Shown here: positions 30,101 through 37,995 of the stretch, one piece after another | Position numbering within the stretch: the first letter of the stretch is position 1 | Layout of the letters: the number at the start of each line of letters is the position of its first letter | The notes under the pieces: generated by a model | The model's input: the letters and a program-made list of their open reading frames with translations, nothing else | Told to the model about the DNA's origin: nothing | Database searches by the model: none | Translations under genes and position numbers: made by a program | From: Leptospira biflexa | GTDB lineage: Bacteria; Spirochaetota; Leptospiria; Turneriellales; DYLW01 | NCBI GenBank assembly: GCA_020720785.1 | Contig: DYOA01000017.1 | Span: forward strand, 14,105 to 52,099 | Direction: 5' to 3' | DNA length: 37,995 bases

Positions 30101-31186
30101 TGCATCCCATCCCAGCATGGAATCCAGAACCCATTCCGGATGGATTCCCCTGAGGCAGGCGATGGGCTCTTTCTTACGTGGGCAGTATTTTTTCATGCAG
30201 GGGGAGCAGGGCAGATTCAGGTTGAATACGGTTTTTTTCCGGGACAGAGTGAGGGTCTCCTCCTTGCGTCCCATCCCCAGAAATGTCACCAGCGGCGTTC
30301 CCGTAAATGCGGCAATGTGGGCAATCCCGGAATCATTGGCAATAATGCCCCGTGCATTTTCCATCAGATAAACACTCTGGCTCAGGGAGGTTAATTCGGT
30401 TAAATCCCGGACGCGAGCCTGGATTTTTTCATCCAGAGAGGATAGTATTTGCCACACATATTTTTTCTCAAGGCGACTTCCGGAAAATACAATCTGTGCG
30501 GTTTTGTTTTTTTCCAGATACCCATGGATGATCCGGTTCAGATAATCCATGGGATAGACTTTGGACGGTGCCACGCTTCCGGGGCAGATTATCCAGAAGT
30601 TTTTCTTTTTTATCTTTTCTTTCTTCAGAATGAAATCCATTTCCTTTTTTTTCTCCGGGGACAATTCCAGATCAGTATTCATTATTTGGGACAGGTAAAC
30701 GGAAAAATAATCTTCCGCCGTTTTATCCGGAGGAAAAAAGGGAGTTAAAAGCCGCAGATAAGAGAGGGAGCGGTGTTCGTATTTATTGGGCGGAGGAATC
30801 CGTAATGATCCGGTAAACCGTGGATGCCGCAAAATGGAACCCCGCATATCCCCCGGATAGCCCAGACGCACCGGAATCCCTGCCCGGAATAAAAAATAGG
30901 CACTGCGGAACGATGGGGATAAGGTGAAGCCCAGATCATACTCTTCTTTTCTCAGCTTTAGAATGAGCTGGTGGTCGATTTTTTTTCCGTGCAGAGGTAT
31001 TACATTACGGAAAATTCCAAGGGGTAGCAGATCCCAAACCCAAGTTCTTCCCATCAAATCAATTTCTGATTCCGGGAAGATTTTTTTTGCGGTTACATAA
31101 AAAGAGAAAGCCATCGCGTGATCTCCCACCCAGTTGGGGGCATGGATGAGGATCCGCGAGGGTTTGTTATTCCATCCGGAGGTCAT
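30086..31186 (-). CDS. Glycosyltransferase family 9 (heptosyltransferase-like)
   Basis: A 366-aa cytoplasmic protein with the family 9 layout: an opening ILIHAPNWVGDHAMA strand-loop (the WaaF/RfaF N-terminal GDA motif), an acceptor-side domain, then ICPGSVAPSKVYPMDYLNR and IANDSGIAHIAAFTGTPLVTFLG (nucleotide-sugar-binding domain), quoted here as partial motifs. WaaF-type enzymes add heptose from ADP-heptose to the lipopolysaccharide core. A CxxC...C region near the C-terminus (LPCSPCMKKYCP) also occurs in many such proteins. The sugar cannot be read from the sequence, so I call the family only. The start overlaps the sppA 3' end by 20 nt, suggesting coupling, and the 3' end overlaps radA by 15 nt. 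Confidence 0.85.
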   Translation of the reverse strand: MTSGWNNKPSRILIHAPNWVGDHAMAFSFYVTAKKIFPESEIDLMGRTWVWDLLPLGIFRNVIPLHGKKIDHQLILKLRKEEYDLGFTLSPSFRSAYFLFRAGIPVRLGYPGDMRGSILRHPRFTGSLRIPPPNKYEHRSLSYLRLLTPFFPPDKTAEDYFSVYLSQIMNTDLELSPEKKKEMDFILKKEKIKKKNFWIICPGSVAPSKVYPMDYLNRIIHGYLEKNKTAQIVFSGSRLEKKYVWQILSSLDEKIQARVRDLTELTSLSQSVYLMENARGIIANDSGIAHIAAFTGTPLVTFLGMGRKEETLTLSRKKTVFNLNLPCSPCMKKYCPRKKEPIACLRGIHPEWVLDSMLGWDASTGE

Positions 31187-33647
31187 ACGGCATCATAAAA
31201 TAGACGGTGTCATTTTTGTGTTCCGTTGTCCGGTTGTACAGGGAAAGAGCACTTTTCACAACATGAGGCAGAAAAACCTGGGTGCCGTTTTCCAGATCCA
31301 GAATATCCACGGCTCCCCGGGGGAGTTGGATTATCTCCAGCTCGTCTTCCCGGATCTGGGCTTTCTGCCGGGCCATTTCAATGGCCAGCATCAAACCGCC
31401 GGTCTGGTCCGCCATCTTCCGCTCAATACCGGACGAGCCCAGATACACCCGGCCACCGGCGTGTTTCTCCACTTCTTCCATGGGCAGTTTACGGCTGGTC
31501 TTCACTCTTTGCAGAAAGAGGGCGTAAAAGTCCTTTATGTGTTCCTGCAACAGAGCTTTCTCTTCCGGAGAAAAGGTGTCTGTCTCTGACCAGATGGATG
31601 CTTTGGAATTCATTTTATACGTATATTTATTGACTCCCAGCTTCTCATACAACCCTTTGAGGCTGAATTTTCCGGCAAACACGCCCACGGAACCCATCAC
31701 CGAAGTCTGGTTTGCCAGTATATGGTCCCCGCCCACCGCCAGATAATAACCGCCGGATGCTGCCACATCGCCAATGGATACAATCACGTATTTACCGGAT
31801 TTTTTGAGATCCATGATGGCTTTCCAGATAATATCAGATGCCAGTCCGGACCCTCCGGGGGAATTGATCCGGATGACCACCGCCTTGATGGATCCATCCC
31901 GCTCAATTTTATCCAGTAGCGTCACCATGGTATCCGAACCGGTGGAATTACTCTGGAACAAAGAGGTATCTCCGGATGGGCCGCTTGTAATTTCCCCATC
32001 CATGACCACCAGAGCAATCCGCTTTTTGCAAGCCCAGCTATCATCATACGTGCGGGAACGGACATAGGATTCCAGATCCATTTTCCAGAAAGGTTTATTC
32101 ACCAGATTGCCCTTGAGTTTGTCTTCCATTTCCGAATAGTAATTTATCTCATCAATTAATCCGGCCGTCTTTGCCTGGTCCGCAGAAAAAAGACCCCGCT
32201 CAAACCGGGAATTCAGGTTTTCCGGATTCATCCGGCGGGATATGATAATGGAATTTTTAATATGCTCATCCAAATTTTTGAGAATATCTTTTGTCTGTTC
32301 CTCATCAAAGGGAGTGGGAGAATTGCGGGTGAACATATTGGGTGCACTTTTATAGTCTCCCGCTGCCACAAAATCTGCCTTGACGCCGATTTTATCCAAC
32401 AGGTCAGAGATAAACATCAGCTCTGCTCTTAATCCCGTTATGGCCAGAGTTCCCGCCGGCGGCATGGATATTTCATCGGCGGCGGAAGCAATGTAGTATT
32501 CCTTGTTGGAAGCGGATTCCAGGTGGGCATAAACCATTTTACCAGAATTAATGCGAAAATCAGAAAGGGCATTTCTCAACTCTTCCGCCTGTCCCCAGCC
32601 TCCCCGGAATTGCTGCCCAATGACAAGGATGCCCTTCACCCGGGAGTCGTTTTCCGCACGGGCAATCGCTGCCAGGGTTTCATAAAATGTCATGTTTTCT
32701 TTGGTGAGAAAAGACCCATCATTTTTCCGTTCCGGATAAGCCAGATTCAGGTCAATAACCAGATATCTCTGGATGGCGGCCATTTTTGCGGGGAATCTTT
32801 CAATTCCGTAGAGAAAACCTCCGCTGTAAAAATTTCCTTTTTCACTGGGGATGTTCCCCTGGGCGGAAAACTCCACGAACTCCTGGGAGAATTTAATCCC
32901 CATGGCGTAGTTTTTATCCGGGTCCATGTTACCATAGATGGTGAATCCGGTGACGGGCACTATCTCCACGCCGTATTTGGGAGCAATGGCATCAAAGGTT
33001 TCGCTGGTGAAATAGGTGCCGTCCACGGAGAAAGTGATGAACTCCGGATTCCGGAACCAGGGACGCAAGGCCACCCCCATATCCCATCGGGGACGCAGTT
33101 CCTCCTCTTTATAAGTGGGACGGTTCAGGGAACGCCCCACCAGTCCCAGGGAGAGAAATCTCCATGGACGCATCAGGACACCCACATCCCACTGGTAATA
33201 ATTGTCCAGATAGGGCGATGTGGACTGTATCCAGCTATACGATGTGCCCAGACTGAAGGAGCGGGTGGCGGAAAAACCGGTCCCAAAGCTGTATTTGGTG
33301 GCTCTTTCTTTATCCGGTGCGGTTCGCCAAAGGGTGGAGAATGCCATACCAAAGAAATTTAAAAATAATGTGTGGTCGGACAGGTTAAAATCTGGGTTAT
33401 TTCCGTAAAAATAGCCAATCTGCAGGGGGTGCATCCCCAAACCCGCAGGATTGTAATATAAGGATGTGATATCATCGGATGTGGCAACGGATTCATAAGG
33501 CAGATTTGGGCTGGTGATGAACCGGTCCGGCTGTAAAGGATCTTCCACTTTTTCCAGGGAGTCCACCGCAAATGTACTGGGGACGCAAACCAGAAAAAGC
33601 AAAGCCAGAAGCCCAATCCAGAGTTTGTTTTTGAATGGGTTTTTCAT
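31167..33647 (-). CDS. sppA: SppA-type signal peptide peptidase fused to an outer-membrane barrel domain
   Basis: An 826-aa protein. After a signal peptide (cleavage near STFA, about residue 27), residues about 40-285 look like a PorV/FadL-type beta barrel, with SLYYNPAGLGMHP and many alternating aromatic strands. Residues about 290-800 are a duplicated SppA (67K-type, clan SK) serine protease. Both halves of the dyad are visible: GDYKSAPN (Lys433) and GDVAASGGYYLA (Ser631), with INSPGGSG at 595-601. SppA degrades cleaved signal peptides and is normally an inner-membrane enzyme, so attachment to an outer-membrane-like domain is odd. AAAGGATATAAAATG gives a good ribosome-binding site. It is followed by the overlapping glycosyltransferase gene. 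Confidence 0.87.
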   Translation of the reverse strand: MKNPFKNKLWIGLLALLFLVCVPSTFAVDSLEKVEDPLQPDRFITSPNLPYESVATSDDITSLYYNPAGLGMHPLQIGYFYGNNPDFNLSDHTLFLNFFGMAFSTLWRTAPDKERATKYSFGTGFSATRSFSLGTSYSWIQSTSPYLDNYYQWDVGVLMRPWRFLSLGLVGRSLNRPTYKEEELRPRWDMGVALRPWFRNPEFITFSVDGTYFTSETFDAIAPKYGVEIVPVTGFTIYGNMDPDKNYAMGIKFSQEFVEFSAQGNIPSEKGNFYSGGFLYGIERFPAKMAAIQRYLVIDLNLAYPERKNDGSFLTKENMTFYETLAAIARAENDSRVKGILVIGQQFRGGWGQAEELRNALSDFRINSGKMVYAHLESASNKEYYIASAADEISMPPAGTLAITGLRAELMFISDLLDKIGVKADFVAAGDYKSAPNMFTRNSPTPFDEEQTKDILKNLDEHIKNSIIISRRMNPENLNSRFERGLFSADQAKTAGLIDEINYYSEMEDKLKGNLVNKPFWKMDLESYVRSRTYDDSWACKKRIALVVMDGEITSGPSGDTSLFQSNSTGSDTMVTLLDKIERDGSIKAVVIRINSPGGSGLASDIIWKAIMDLKKSGKYVIVSIGDVAASGGYYLAVGGDHILANQTSVMGSVGVFAGKFSLKGLYEKLGVNKYTYKMNSKASIWSETDTFSPEEKALLQEHIKDFYALFLQRVKTSRKLPMEEVEKHAGGRVYLGSSGIERKMADQTGGLMLAIEMARQKAQIREDELEIIQLPRGAVDILDLENGTQVFLPHVVKSALSLYNRTTEHKNDTVYFMMPYDLRME

Positions 33648-33843
33648 TTTATATCCTTTCTGAAATTCAATGGAATTTTCCGCATTTTGTTAGGTTCTGG
33701 AACGTGGTCACCGTGTCAAACCTTGTATGGAAAAAGAAAATTTCTTGACTTTGCGTTTATCTCTCCCCAGATAAACTCTGGTTTGGCCAGCATGAAAAAA
33801 ACAGGAAAATATAACATAATGAAGGTAATAAAAAGGCTGGGCA
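33648..33843. promoter_or_regulatory. Divergent promoter region between sppA and the Nudix operon
   Basis: A 196-nt gap with outward genes on both sides. On the minus strand a perfect TTGACA lies at 33719-33714, about 70 nt before sppA, but no good -10 sits at the right distance. On the plus strand TTGACT (33745-33750) overlaps upstream of a perfect inverted repeat GTTTATCT/AGATAAAC (33755-33762 and 33769-33776, 6-nt loop). GATAAA at 33770 could be a -10 at a long 19-nt spacing. The inverted repeat is thus placed like an operator. Confidence 0.35.
33755..33776. repeat. 8-bp inverted repeat, possible operator
   Basis: GTTTATCT, a 6-nt loop CTCCCC, then AGATAAAC: a perfect 8-bp inverted repeat between the divergent sppA and Nudix genes, next to a TTGACT hexamer. 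It may be a repressor site or an RNA hairpin in the leader. Confidence 0.55.
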
Positions 33844-34323
33844 GTGACCAACGATAACCGGAAATTCTATTTCCCAAAAATCCGGGTGAGGGTGGCCGGG
33901 GTTTTTGTCCGGGATTCCCGCATTCTTCTGGTGAAACACCGGAAAGCCCGCCGGGAGTATTATCTCTTACCGGGGGGTGGACAGGAGCCGGGCGAAAGTA
34001 TGACAGAAACCCTGGTTCGGGAATGGAAAGAGGAACTGAGTTTGGATATTGAGCCGGGCGAATTTCTTTTTATGGGAGAATCCGTTCCACCCAAAAATCT
34101 GAAAAAATCCCAAGTGGTACAGATCACCTTTTCTGTCCGCTCCACCCGTGGAAAAATCCATGTCAAACCCGATGAAGCTTTGTTTGGATTTGAGTGGGTT
34201 CCCATGGATAATTTTCTTTCCATACCATTTTTCCCCGCCTGCCAGAGCCAGATCATGACGGTACTATCGGATAAAAAAAAAGGAGACGCCGTTTCGTATT
34301 CCCGCTATGAATGGATTAAGTAA
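33844..34323 (+). CDS. Nudix hydrolase
   Basis: A 159-aa cytoplasmic hydrolase of the Nudix fold. The Nudix box is at about residues 44-66: GGGQEPGESMTETLVREWKE followed by EL. It conforms to G-x5-E-x7-R-E-x2-E-E, but the usual Gly after the second Glu pair is Ser (ELSL). Substrate cannot be told; many relatives act on nucleotide sugars or oxidised nucleotides. The start is GTG at 33844, with AAAAAGG 7 nt before it. It heads a four-gene plus-strand cluster and overlaps the next gene's first possible ATG by 17 nt. Confidence 0.85.
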   Translation: MTNDNRKFYFPKIRVRVAGVFVRDSRILLVKHRKARREYYLLPGGGQEPGESMTETLVREWKEELSLDIEPGEFLFMGESVPPKNLKKSQVVQITFSVRSTRGKIHVKPDEALFGFEWVPMDNFLSIPFFPACQSQIMTVLSDKKKGDAVSYSRYEWIK

Positions 34324-34870
34324 CCCACTGGTAATAAAAATGAGCAATAAAAACCCCCTCTATCCTTTTGCGTTCGCCTCCATTCTGCTGCACGCATCGA
34401 CTGCGGTGATTCTGTGGGGAGACAAAAAACCGCATCCCGGGAATTTGGCAATATCTATTGAAATATCCCGCCCCGCACACAAAGGAACGGACGGATTAAA
34501 CCAGAATGGAAAACAGGAAAAGCATCTTCAGGTAAAGGCCGATGTGGGAAAAGCGGATTCCGGAAAAACCCCCGGAGAGAATCATGTGGATAATTCCGCT
34601 CTGGCGGAACTGAACCGGAATATTGGAAATTCCATTGCCTATCCGCCTGCCGCTCTGGAAATGGGCTGGGAGGATGTGGTAAAAATTGATGTTCCCATCC
34701 TGCCTCCGGGCAATGCCGGAAATCCGGCGTTTATCCGGAAAAGCCGGTACGAAGTTTTTAACGAAGCGGTTATGGACGCCGTAAAAGCCTGGCGTTATCC
34801 GGTTGTCAAAGAGAAAACAAATGTGGTTTTAACATTCAGATTCACAATAAATGCAAGGGAGAAAATATGA
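34307..34870 (+). CDS. TonB-like energy-transduction protein
   Basis: A 187-aa protein with one N-terminal membrane segment (YPFAFASILLHASTAVILW, about residues 19-37), a charged Lys/Gly linker and a C-terminal TonB fold: YPPAALEMGWEDVVKIDVPI, then a basic/aromatic helix and AVKAWRYP, ending in a strand VVLTFRF. TonB proteins pass proton-motive force to outer-membrane receptors, but no exbB/exbD genes lie nearby and the linker is short and not Pro-rich, so it may be a TonB-family variant. An ATG at 34340 would start exactly at the membrane-segment leader and avoid the overlap with Nudix. It overlaps the transporter start by 4 nt (ATGA). Confidence 0.7.
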   Translation: MNGLSNPLVIKMSNKNPLYPFAFASILLHASTAVILWGDKKPHPGNLAISIEISRPAHKGTDGLNQNGKQEKHLQVKADVGKADSGKTPGENHVDNSALAELNRNIGNSIAYPPAALEMGWEDVVKIDVPILPPGNAGNPAFIRKSRYEVFNEAVMDAVKAWRYPVVKEKTNVVLTFRFTINAREKI

Positions 34871-36201
34871 AAAAATTAAGTTTTGGCCAGAAAATGGCGT
34901 ATTCCATGGGGGGAATGGCAATGAACCTCACAAACCTGGTAATTGCCCAGTGGATATTCAAAAGATATACAGATCCTCCCAATGTAATGCTGGTGGGTGT
35001 TCTGGCCATGTCTGTAATTTTCTTCTCCGGAAGAGCATCGGATGCGATCACAGATCCCATCATCGGAAACTGGAGTGATAATCTCCGCAGCCGGTGGGGA
35101 CGCAGGATCCCTTTTATTGCCTGGGGAACCATACCCTTCGCGATTGTATTTTTCCTGTTATGGACACCGCCATCAGAAACCATGGGATGGGCGAATATTA
35201 TCTATGTTTTTGTGATGATCCAGTTGTATTTCATTTTTTATACAATTGTGGTCACGCCATATCTGGGTCTTCTTCCGGAAATCACATCGGACCTGGATGA
35301 GCGGGTGAACATCACCACCATGCAGGCCGTCTTTGTCATGCTGGGAACCATCGTCTTTGTCCTCATGGGGGTTGTCAAAGAAAATGGCGGATGGCTTTGG
35401 TTTGGGGGGGTGGTTGCCGTGATTTCCATTCTATCCTTCTATCCTACCGTTTTCTTTGTTAAAGAAAATCCGGATGCGATTAAAAAAGATCAGGAAAAAA
35501 CTCCTCTTTTGGAATCCATCCGTATGACCATGTCCAACCGCCCGTTTATGTATCTGGTTATATCCACATCATTCTACTGGTTTGCCCTGAATATAATGCT
35601 GATGCTGATCCCATTCTGGGTACAGAATTATCTGCAGAAAACAGAACGTGCGGTCTCCATTATTATGGGACCATTTCTGGTGGCTAACCTGGTTTTCTTT
35701 TTTGTGTTCAACTGGATATCCCGTAAAAGAGGCAAATATCTGGCATACCAGATCATGGCTCTGGGATCTGCACTCCTGGTTCCGTTACTGTCCCTGGCAT
35801 GGTTTGTACCAAAAATGATTCCCGGAATGGATCTCCTTCTTTATAGTTCCGTGGTGATGGGATTACTGGGTATTCCGGTGGCCGGTTTCTCCATGCTTCC
35901 CTTTGCCGTCCTGTCCGATGTGGTGGATTATGATGAAACCATCTCTGGAAAAAGAAGAGAGGCCATATACTTTGGGGTGCAGGCCATTTTCCAGAAAACC
36001 ATCATCGGCCTGTCCATTTTTGCCTTCGGATTGGTGGCATATACCACAGGGGATAGCATTTCCATTGCAGGCCTCGTACTTGTTCCCTTGATAGCATCCG
36101 TGGCATTCTTTGTATCCTTCATTGTTTTTATCCGGTATCCCATAAGGGAGAAAGATGGGGATTTGTATCTGGGAGAAAAACTCATTAATAGAAAAAAATG
36201 A
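34867..36201 (+). CDS. GPH-family sugar:cation symporter (MFS_2 type)
   Basis: A 444-aa inner-membrane transporter with about 12 membrane segments. The glycoside-pentoside-hexuronide family signature is visible early (SDAITDPIIGNWSDNLRSR), followed by RWGRRIPFI, the family loop, and TPYLGLLPEITSD. Melibiose permease is the best-known relative, but the substrate here is unknown. A start with a 4-nt overlap to the TonB-like gene and a 4-nt overlap to the GGDEF gene suggests one operon. No sugar-metabolism gene is adjacent, so the transported compound cannot be inferred from context. Confidence 0.88.
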   Translation: MKKLSFGQKMAYSMGGMAMNLTNLVIAQWIFKRYTDPPNVMLVGVLAMSVIFFSGRASDAITDPIIGNWSDNLRSRWGRRIPFIAWGTIPFAIVFFLLWTPPSETMGWANIIYVFVMIQLYFIFYTIVVTPYLGLLPEITSDLDERVNITTMQAVFVMLGTIVFVLMGVVKENGGWLWFGGVVAVISILSFYPTVFFVKENPDAIKKDQEKTPLLESIRMTMSNRPFMYLVISTSFYWFALNIMLMLIPFWVQNYLQKTERAVSIIMGPFLVANLVFFFVFNWISRKRGKYLAYQIMALGSALLVPLLSLAWFVPKMIPGMDLLLYSSVVMGLLGIPVAGFSMLPFAVLSDVVDYDETISGKRREAIYFGVQAIFQKTIIGLSIFAFGLVAYTTGDSISIAGLVLVPLIASVAFFVSFIVFIRYPIREKDGDLYLGEKLINRKK

Positions 36202-37322
36202 AAAAAATATTCAATATTATAGCCGGCTCCAAAAAAAACTTTCCCTTGAGGCATAGAATTCTGAATATTACGGAATTTTTTGGCCTGCTTGTTTTTCTCC
36301 AGGCTACTGCAACCAATTACATTATCCGGCTCCCCTTCCTTGCAGTCTTGATGCCCTTTATTTCGTTTGTTGTGATCTCATTTCTTTTTTACCTGTCTCG
36401 CTGGCAACACAAGTATGAAGTTCCGGTAATTATCTCTCTAATGTTTGTGGGATTTGTTGTCGGACCTTCCCTTTGGATCAATGGTGCAGGACTGGGTGGT
36501 TCTGTTCCCTTCTGGTATGTGTATCTGGTGGTGTCCGCATTCATTCTGACAGAAAAATTTGCCCGCATTTTTATGGTGACCTCCCTGTTTTTCACTGTGG
36601 GAGGATTGGCTGTAATGGAACACTATGGCTGGATTATGGTCCAGCCTTATGACAGTTCTGATGAGAGATTCTGGGATATTCTCACCCAGATTCTTCTGGT
36701 CATGTATGTTCTGGTCTCTCTTGTCAATGTGATCATAGGCAATTATCTGTATGAAAATAAAAAAGCCACCCGGTTTGCCAATCGTCTGGTCATGGCCAAT
36801 GAAAGAATGAAAAACATAATCAATACAGATACTCTGACCGGCCTTTTTACCAGAGCTTATATTCTGGATAAAATTGAATATGAAAAAACCAAGCTTCTGC
36901 GGAATAAAAAAGAATTTGGCATTATCATGGCAGACATTGATAATTTCAAAGAAATCAATGATAATCTGGGCCATTCCTTTGGGGATTATATTCTGAAAGA
37001 AGTCGCAAATGATATCCGCTCCATTCTGCGAACCCAGGACACCGCCTCCCGATGGGGTGGAGAAGAATTTCTGTTTCTTCTTCCGGATACCCCGCTTGAT
37101 AATTCTGTGCATGTTGCTGAAAAAATCCGGGAAACCATAGCAAAAAAAATATATTCCAACGGGGACAATGACATCTATCTAACCATTTCCATGGGCGTCA
37201 GTGTGTACAATGATTTTACCGGGAAAAGGAAACCGGATTCCTGTATAAAAAAAGCGGATGATGCCCTTCACATGAGCAAGCGACTGGGGAAAAATATGGT
37301 GAAAGCCCTCTCCTGTACCTGA
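36198..37322 (+). CDS. Membrane-bound GGDEF diguanylate cyclase
   Basis: A 374-aa protein with about six membrane segments in residues 20-195, a short coiled linker, and a C-terminal GGDEF domain that makes the second messenger cyclic di-GMP from two GTP. The domain runs from DTLTGLFTRAYILDKIEYE (about 212) through MADIDNFKEINDNLGHSFGD to GGEEF at residues 287-291, and closes with ISMGVSVYN. An inhibitory I-site, RTQD at 278-281, is spaced exactly five residues before GGEEF. All active-site positions look intact. It overlaps the transporter by 4 nt, so synthesis is likely coupled to it. Confidence 0.93.
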   Translation: MKKIFNIIAGSKKNFPLRHRILNITEFFGLLVFLQATATNYIIRLPFLAVLMPFISFVVISFLFYLSRWQHKYEVPVIISLMFVGFVVGPSLWINGAGLGGSVPFWYVYLVVSAFILTEKFARIFMVTSLFFTVGGLAVMEHYGWIMVQPYDSSDERFWDILTQILLVMYVLVSLVNVIIGNYLYENKKATRFANRLVMANERMKNIINTDTLTGLFTRAYILDKIEYEKTKLLRNKKEFGIIMADIDNFKEINDNLGHSFGDYILKEVANDIRSILRTQDTASRWGGEEFLFLLPDTPLDNSVHVAEKIRETIAKKIYSNGDNDIYLTISMGVSVYNDFTGKRKPDSCIKKADDALHMSKRLGKNMVKALSCT

Positions 37323-37323
37323 A

Positions 37324-37547
37324 TCAGAGAAGGGTGGGTCTAGGTTTTTCCGTATTCGTCAATTTCTGTTCCATACTGCGGTGAATTTTCCTGGCAAGAT
37401 TGCTCATTATAATAAGGAAATCTTTTTGGGTTTTTTCATCGCATTTCCATAGGATTTCTTCAAAAGACTGGAAAGCCCGGTTTGCGTCTTCTTTTCTATC
37501 CATGGCATCCATCGTCAACGTAACCCTTTGCCACCGGGTTCCCATTC
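37324..37547 (-). pseudogene. Remnant: C-terminal tail of a MarR-type regulator
   Basis: The frame from about 37547 down to 37324 encodes TRWQRVTLT, then FEEILWKC and a helical DEKTQKDFLIIMSNLARKI. That is the pattern of the wing-end and C-terminal dimerisation helices of MarR-family transcription factors. The whole winged-helix DNA-binding part that should precede it is missing. Directly upstream, in another frame, is a truncated oxidoreductase, so the two were probably joined by a deletion. The match is by eye and only about 70 residues long. Confidence 0.45.
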
Positions 37548-37766
37548 ATCGCACCAGAGGATATTTTCCTGGGCTGTTTTCAGGTTAGCCTCCAGACGGG
37601 ATGGATCCTGGATGCTCTCCCATAAAACCGGATCAAACCGCATTTCCCCCAGAGCCTGGGATCTCACTTCATGTCCCGCTTTACCGGCCGATTGGATATA
37701 ACGGTTAAAAATTTTACCATTGAAGATATCCCTGGATGGATGCCCCAGGAGCACATATTTTTTCAT
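37515..37766 (-). pseudogene. Remnant: N-terminal part of an NAD(P)H quinone oxidoreductase (flavodoxin-like)
   Basis: Starting at an ATG at 37766, the first 75 or so residues follow the family pattern: VLLGHPSRDIFNGKIFNRY, then GHEVRSQALGEMRFDPVL and TAQENILWCDEW. It then breaks off into an unrelated EPGGKGLR and a stop, where a full protein would run on for about 110 residues with the rest of the flavin-binding fold. The frame is lost at the boundary with the MarR-like tail. It is probably nonfunctional. A short genuine protein is possible but would lack most of the fold. Confidence 0.6.
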
Positions 37767-37804
37767 GGATCATATATGGGCAGGGCTTTGTATTGCCAAC
37801 ATAA

Positions 37805-37995
37805 AATTTAAGGTGCGGAGGGTCGCTACCTCCCGGAAACTCAAAATGGAGTTTGATCGCAGCATGAGGTCCATCCAAACATGATTAACCTCTGGAAGAA
37901 AAAACTCGTAGAGGGAGCGTCCAGCGCCTTTGATAAAGAAAACAGGAAAAAAGATATAAATGAAAATGATGAAAAGCTTGGGGATGGGCGGGAAC
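37805..37995 (+). mobile_element. Frameshifted 5' fragment of an IS3-family transposase OrfA
   Basis: After an in-frame stop at 37854-37856, the frame to the window edge reads SQHEVHPNMINLWKKKLVEG followed by ASSAFDKENRKK. This is the classic helix-turn-helix segment of IS3-type OrfA (HPNQI-x-x-W-K-K-x-x-LEGA-x-x-x-F). Upstream, the expected start of that protein (FK-x-x-VA) is visible in another frame at about 37809-37829, so at least one frameshift lies between. The end near DEKLGDGRE departs from the usual EKLY pattern. The fragment continues outside the window and no terminal inverted repeat was identified. Confidence 0.55.

Noticed and set aside
37811..37860. Possible riboswitch with two short hairpins (GGAGG/CCTCC and AAACTC/GAGTTT)
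   Set aside because: It matches no riboswitch consensus I know, and the same bases read better as the damaged start of an IS3 OrfA.

Overview
The window looks like a chromosomal segment of a Gram-negative (double-membrane) bacterium. The evidence is an outer-membrane barrel domain, a TonB-type protein, a heptosyltransferase-like enzyme, a lipoprotein signal peptidase, and giant secreted proteins with a FlgD/T9SS-like C-terminal module. A relaxed lipobox and a Lon N-terminus with an RPIFPG motif fit a spirochaete-like lineage. That placement is an inference, and no rRNA is present to settle it.

Layout. (1) Positions 1-15460, minus strand: two giant tandem paralogous surface-protein genes separated by 4 nt. 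The first, about 2900 aa, is complete. The second is open for 2253 codons and runs off the left edge, so its C-terminus is outside the window. Both have a signal peptide, a jelly-roll-like N-terminal domain and a long series of beta-sandwich repeats. (2) About 15461-15641: a divergent regulatory region with two sets of short direct repeats. (3) 15642-17267, plus: nadB. It converges, with overlapping stop codons, on a minus-strand cluster eno > FtsB-like > exported helical protein (20338-17264). (4) 20426-30100, plus: a tightly packed housekeeping cluster of coiled-coil protein, PpiC-type lipoprotein, bactofilin, RecJ-like DHH nuclease, Lon, LspA, RluD-type pseudouridine synthase and RadA. Gaps are short or the genes overlap by 4 nt. 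(5) 33647-30086, minus: an SppA protease fused to an outer-membrane barrel domain, then a glycosyltransferase 9 family enzyme. (6) 33844-37322, plus: Nudix hydrolase, TonB-like protein, GPH-type sugar/cation symporter and a membrane GGDEF diguanylate cyclase, every junction overlapping. (7) 37323-37995: a decay zone with a truncated NAD(P)H oxidoreductase joined to the tail of a MarR-like regulator, then a frameshifted 5' fragment of an IS3-type transposase OrfA.

The most unusual items are the >15 kb giant-protein pair, the barrel-SppA fusion, a 31-bp near-perfect palindrome inside the start of lspA, a duplicated Shine-Dalgarno/ATG unit in front of the giant operon, and the chimeric gene remnant at the right edge. 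No tRNA, rRNA, CRISPR array or complete mobile element was seen.
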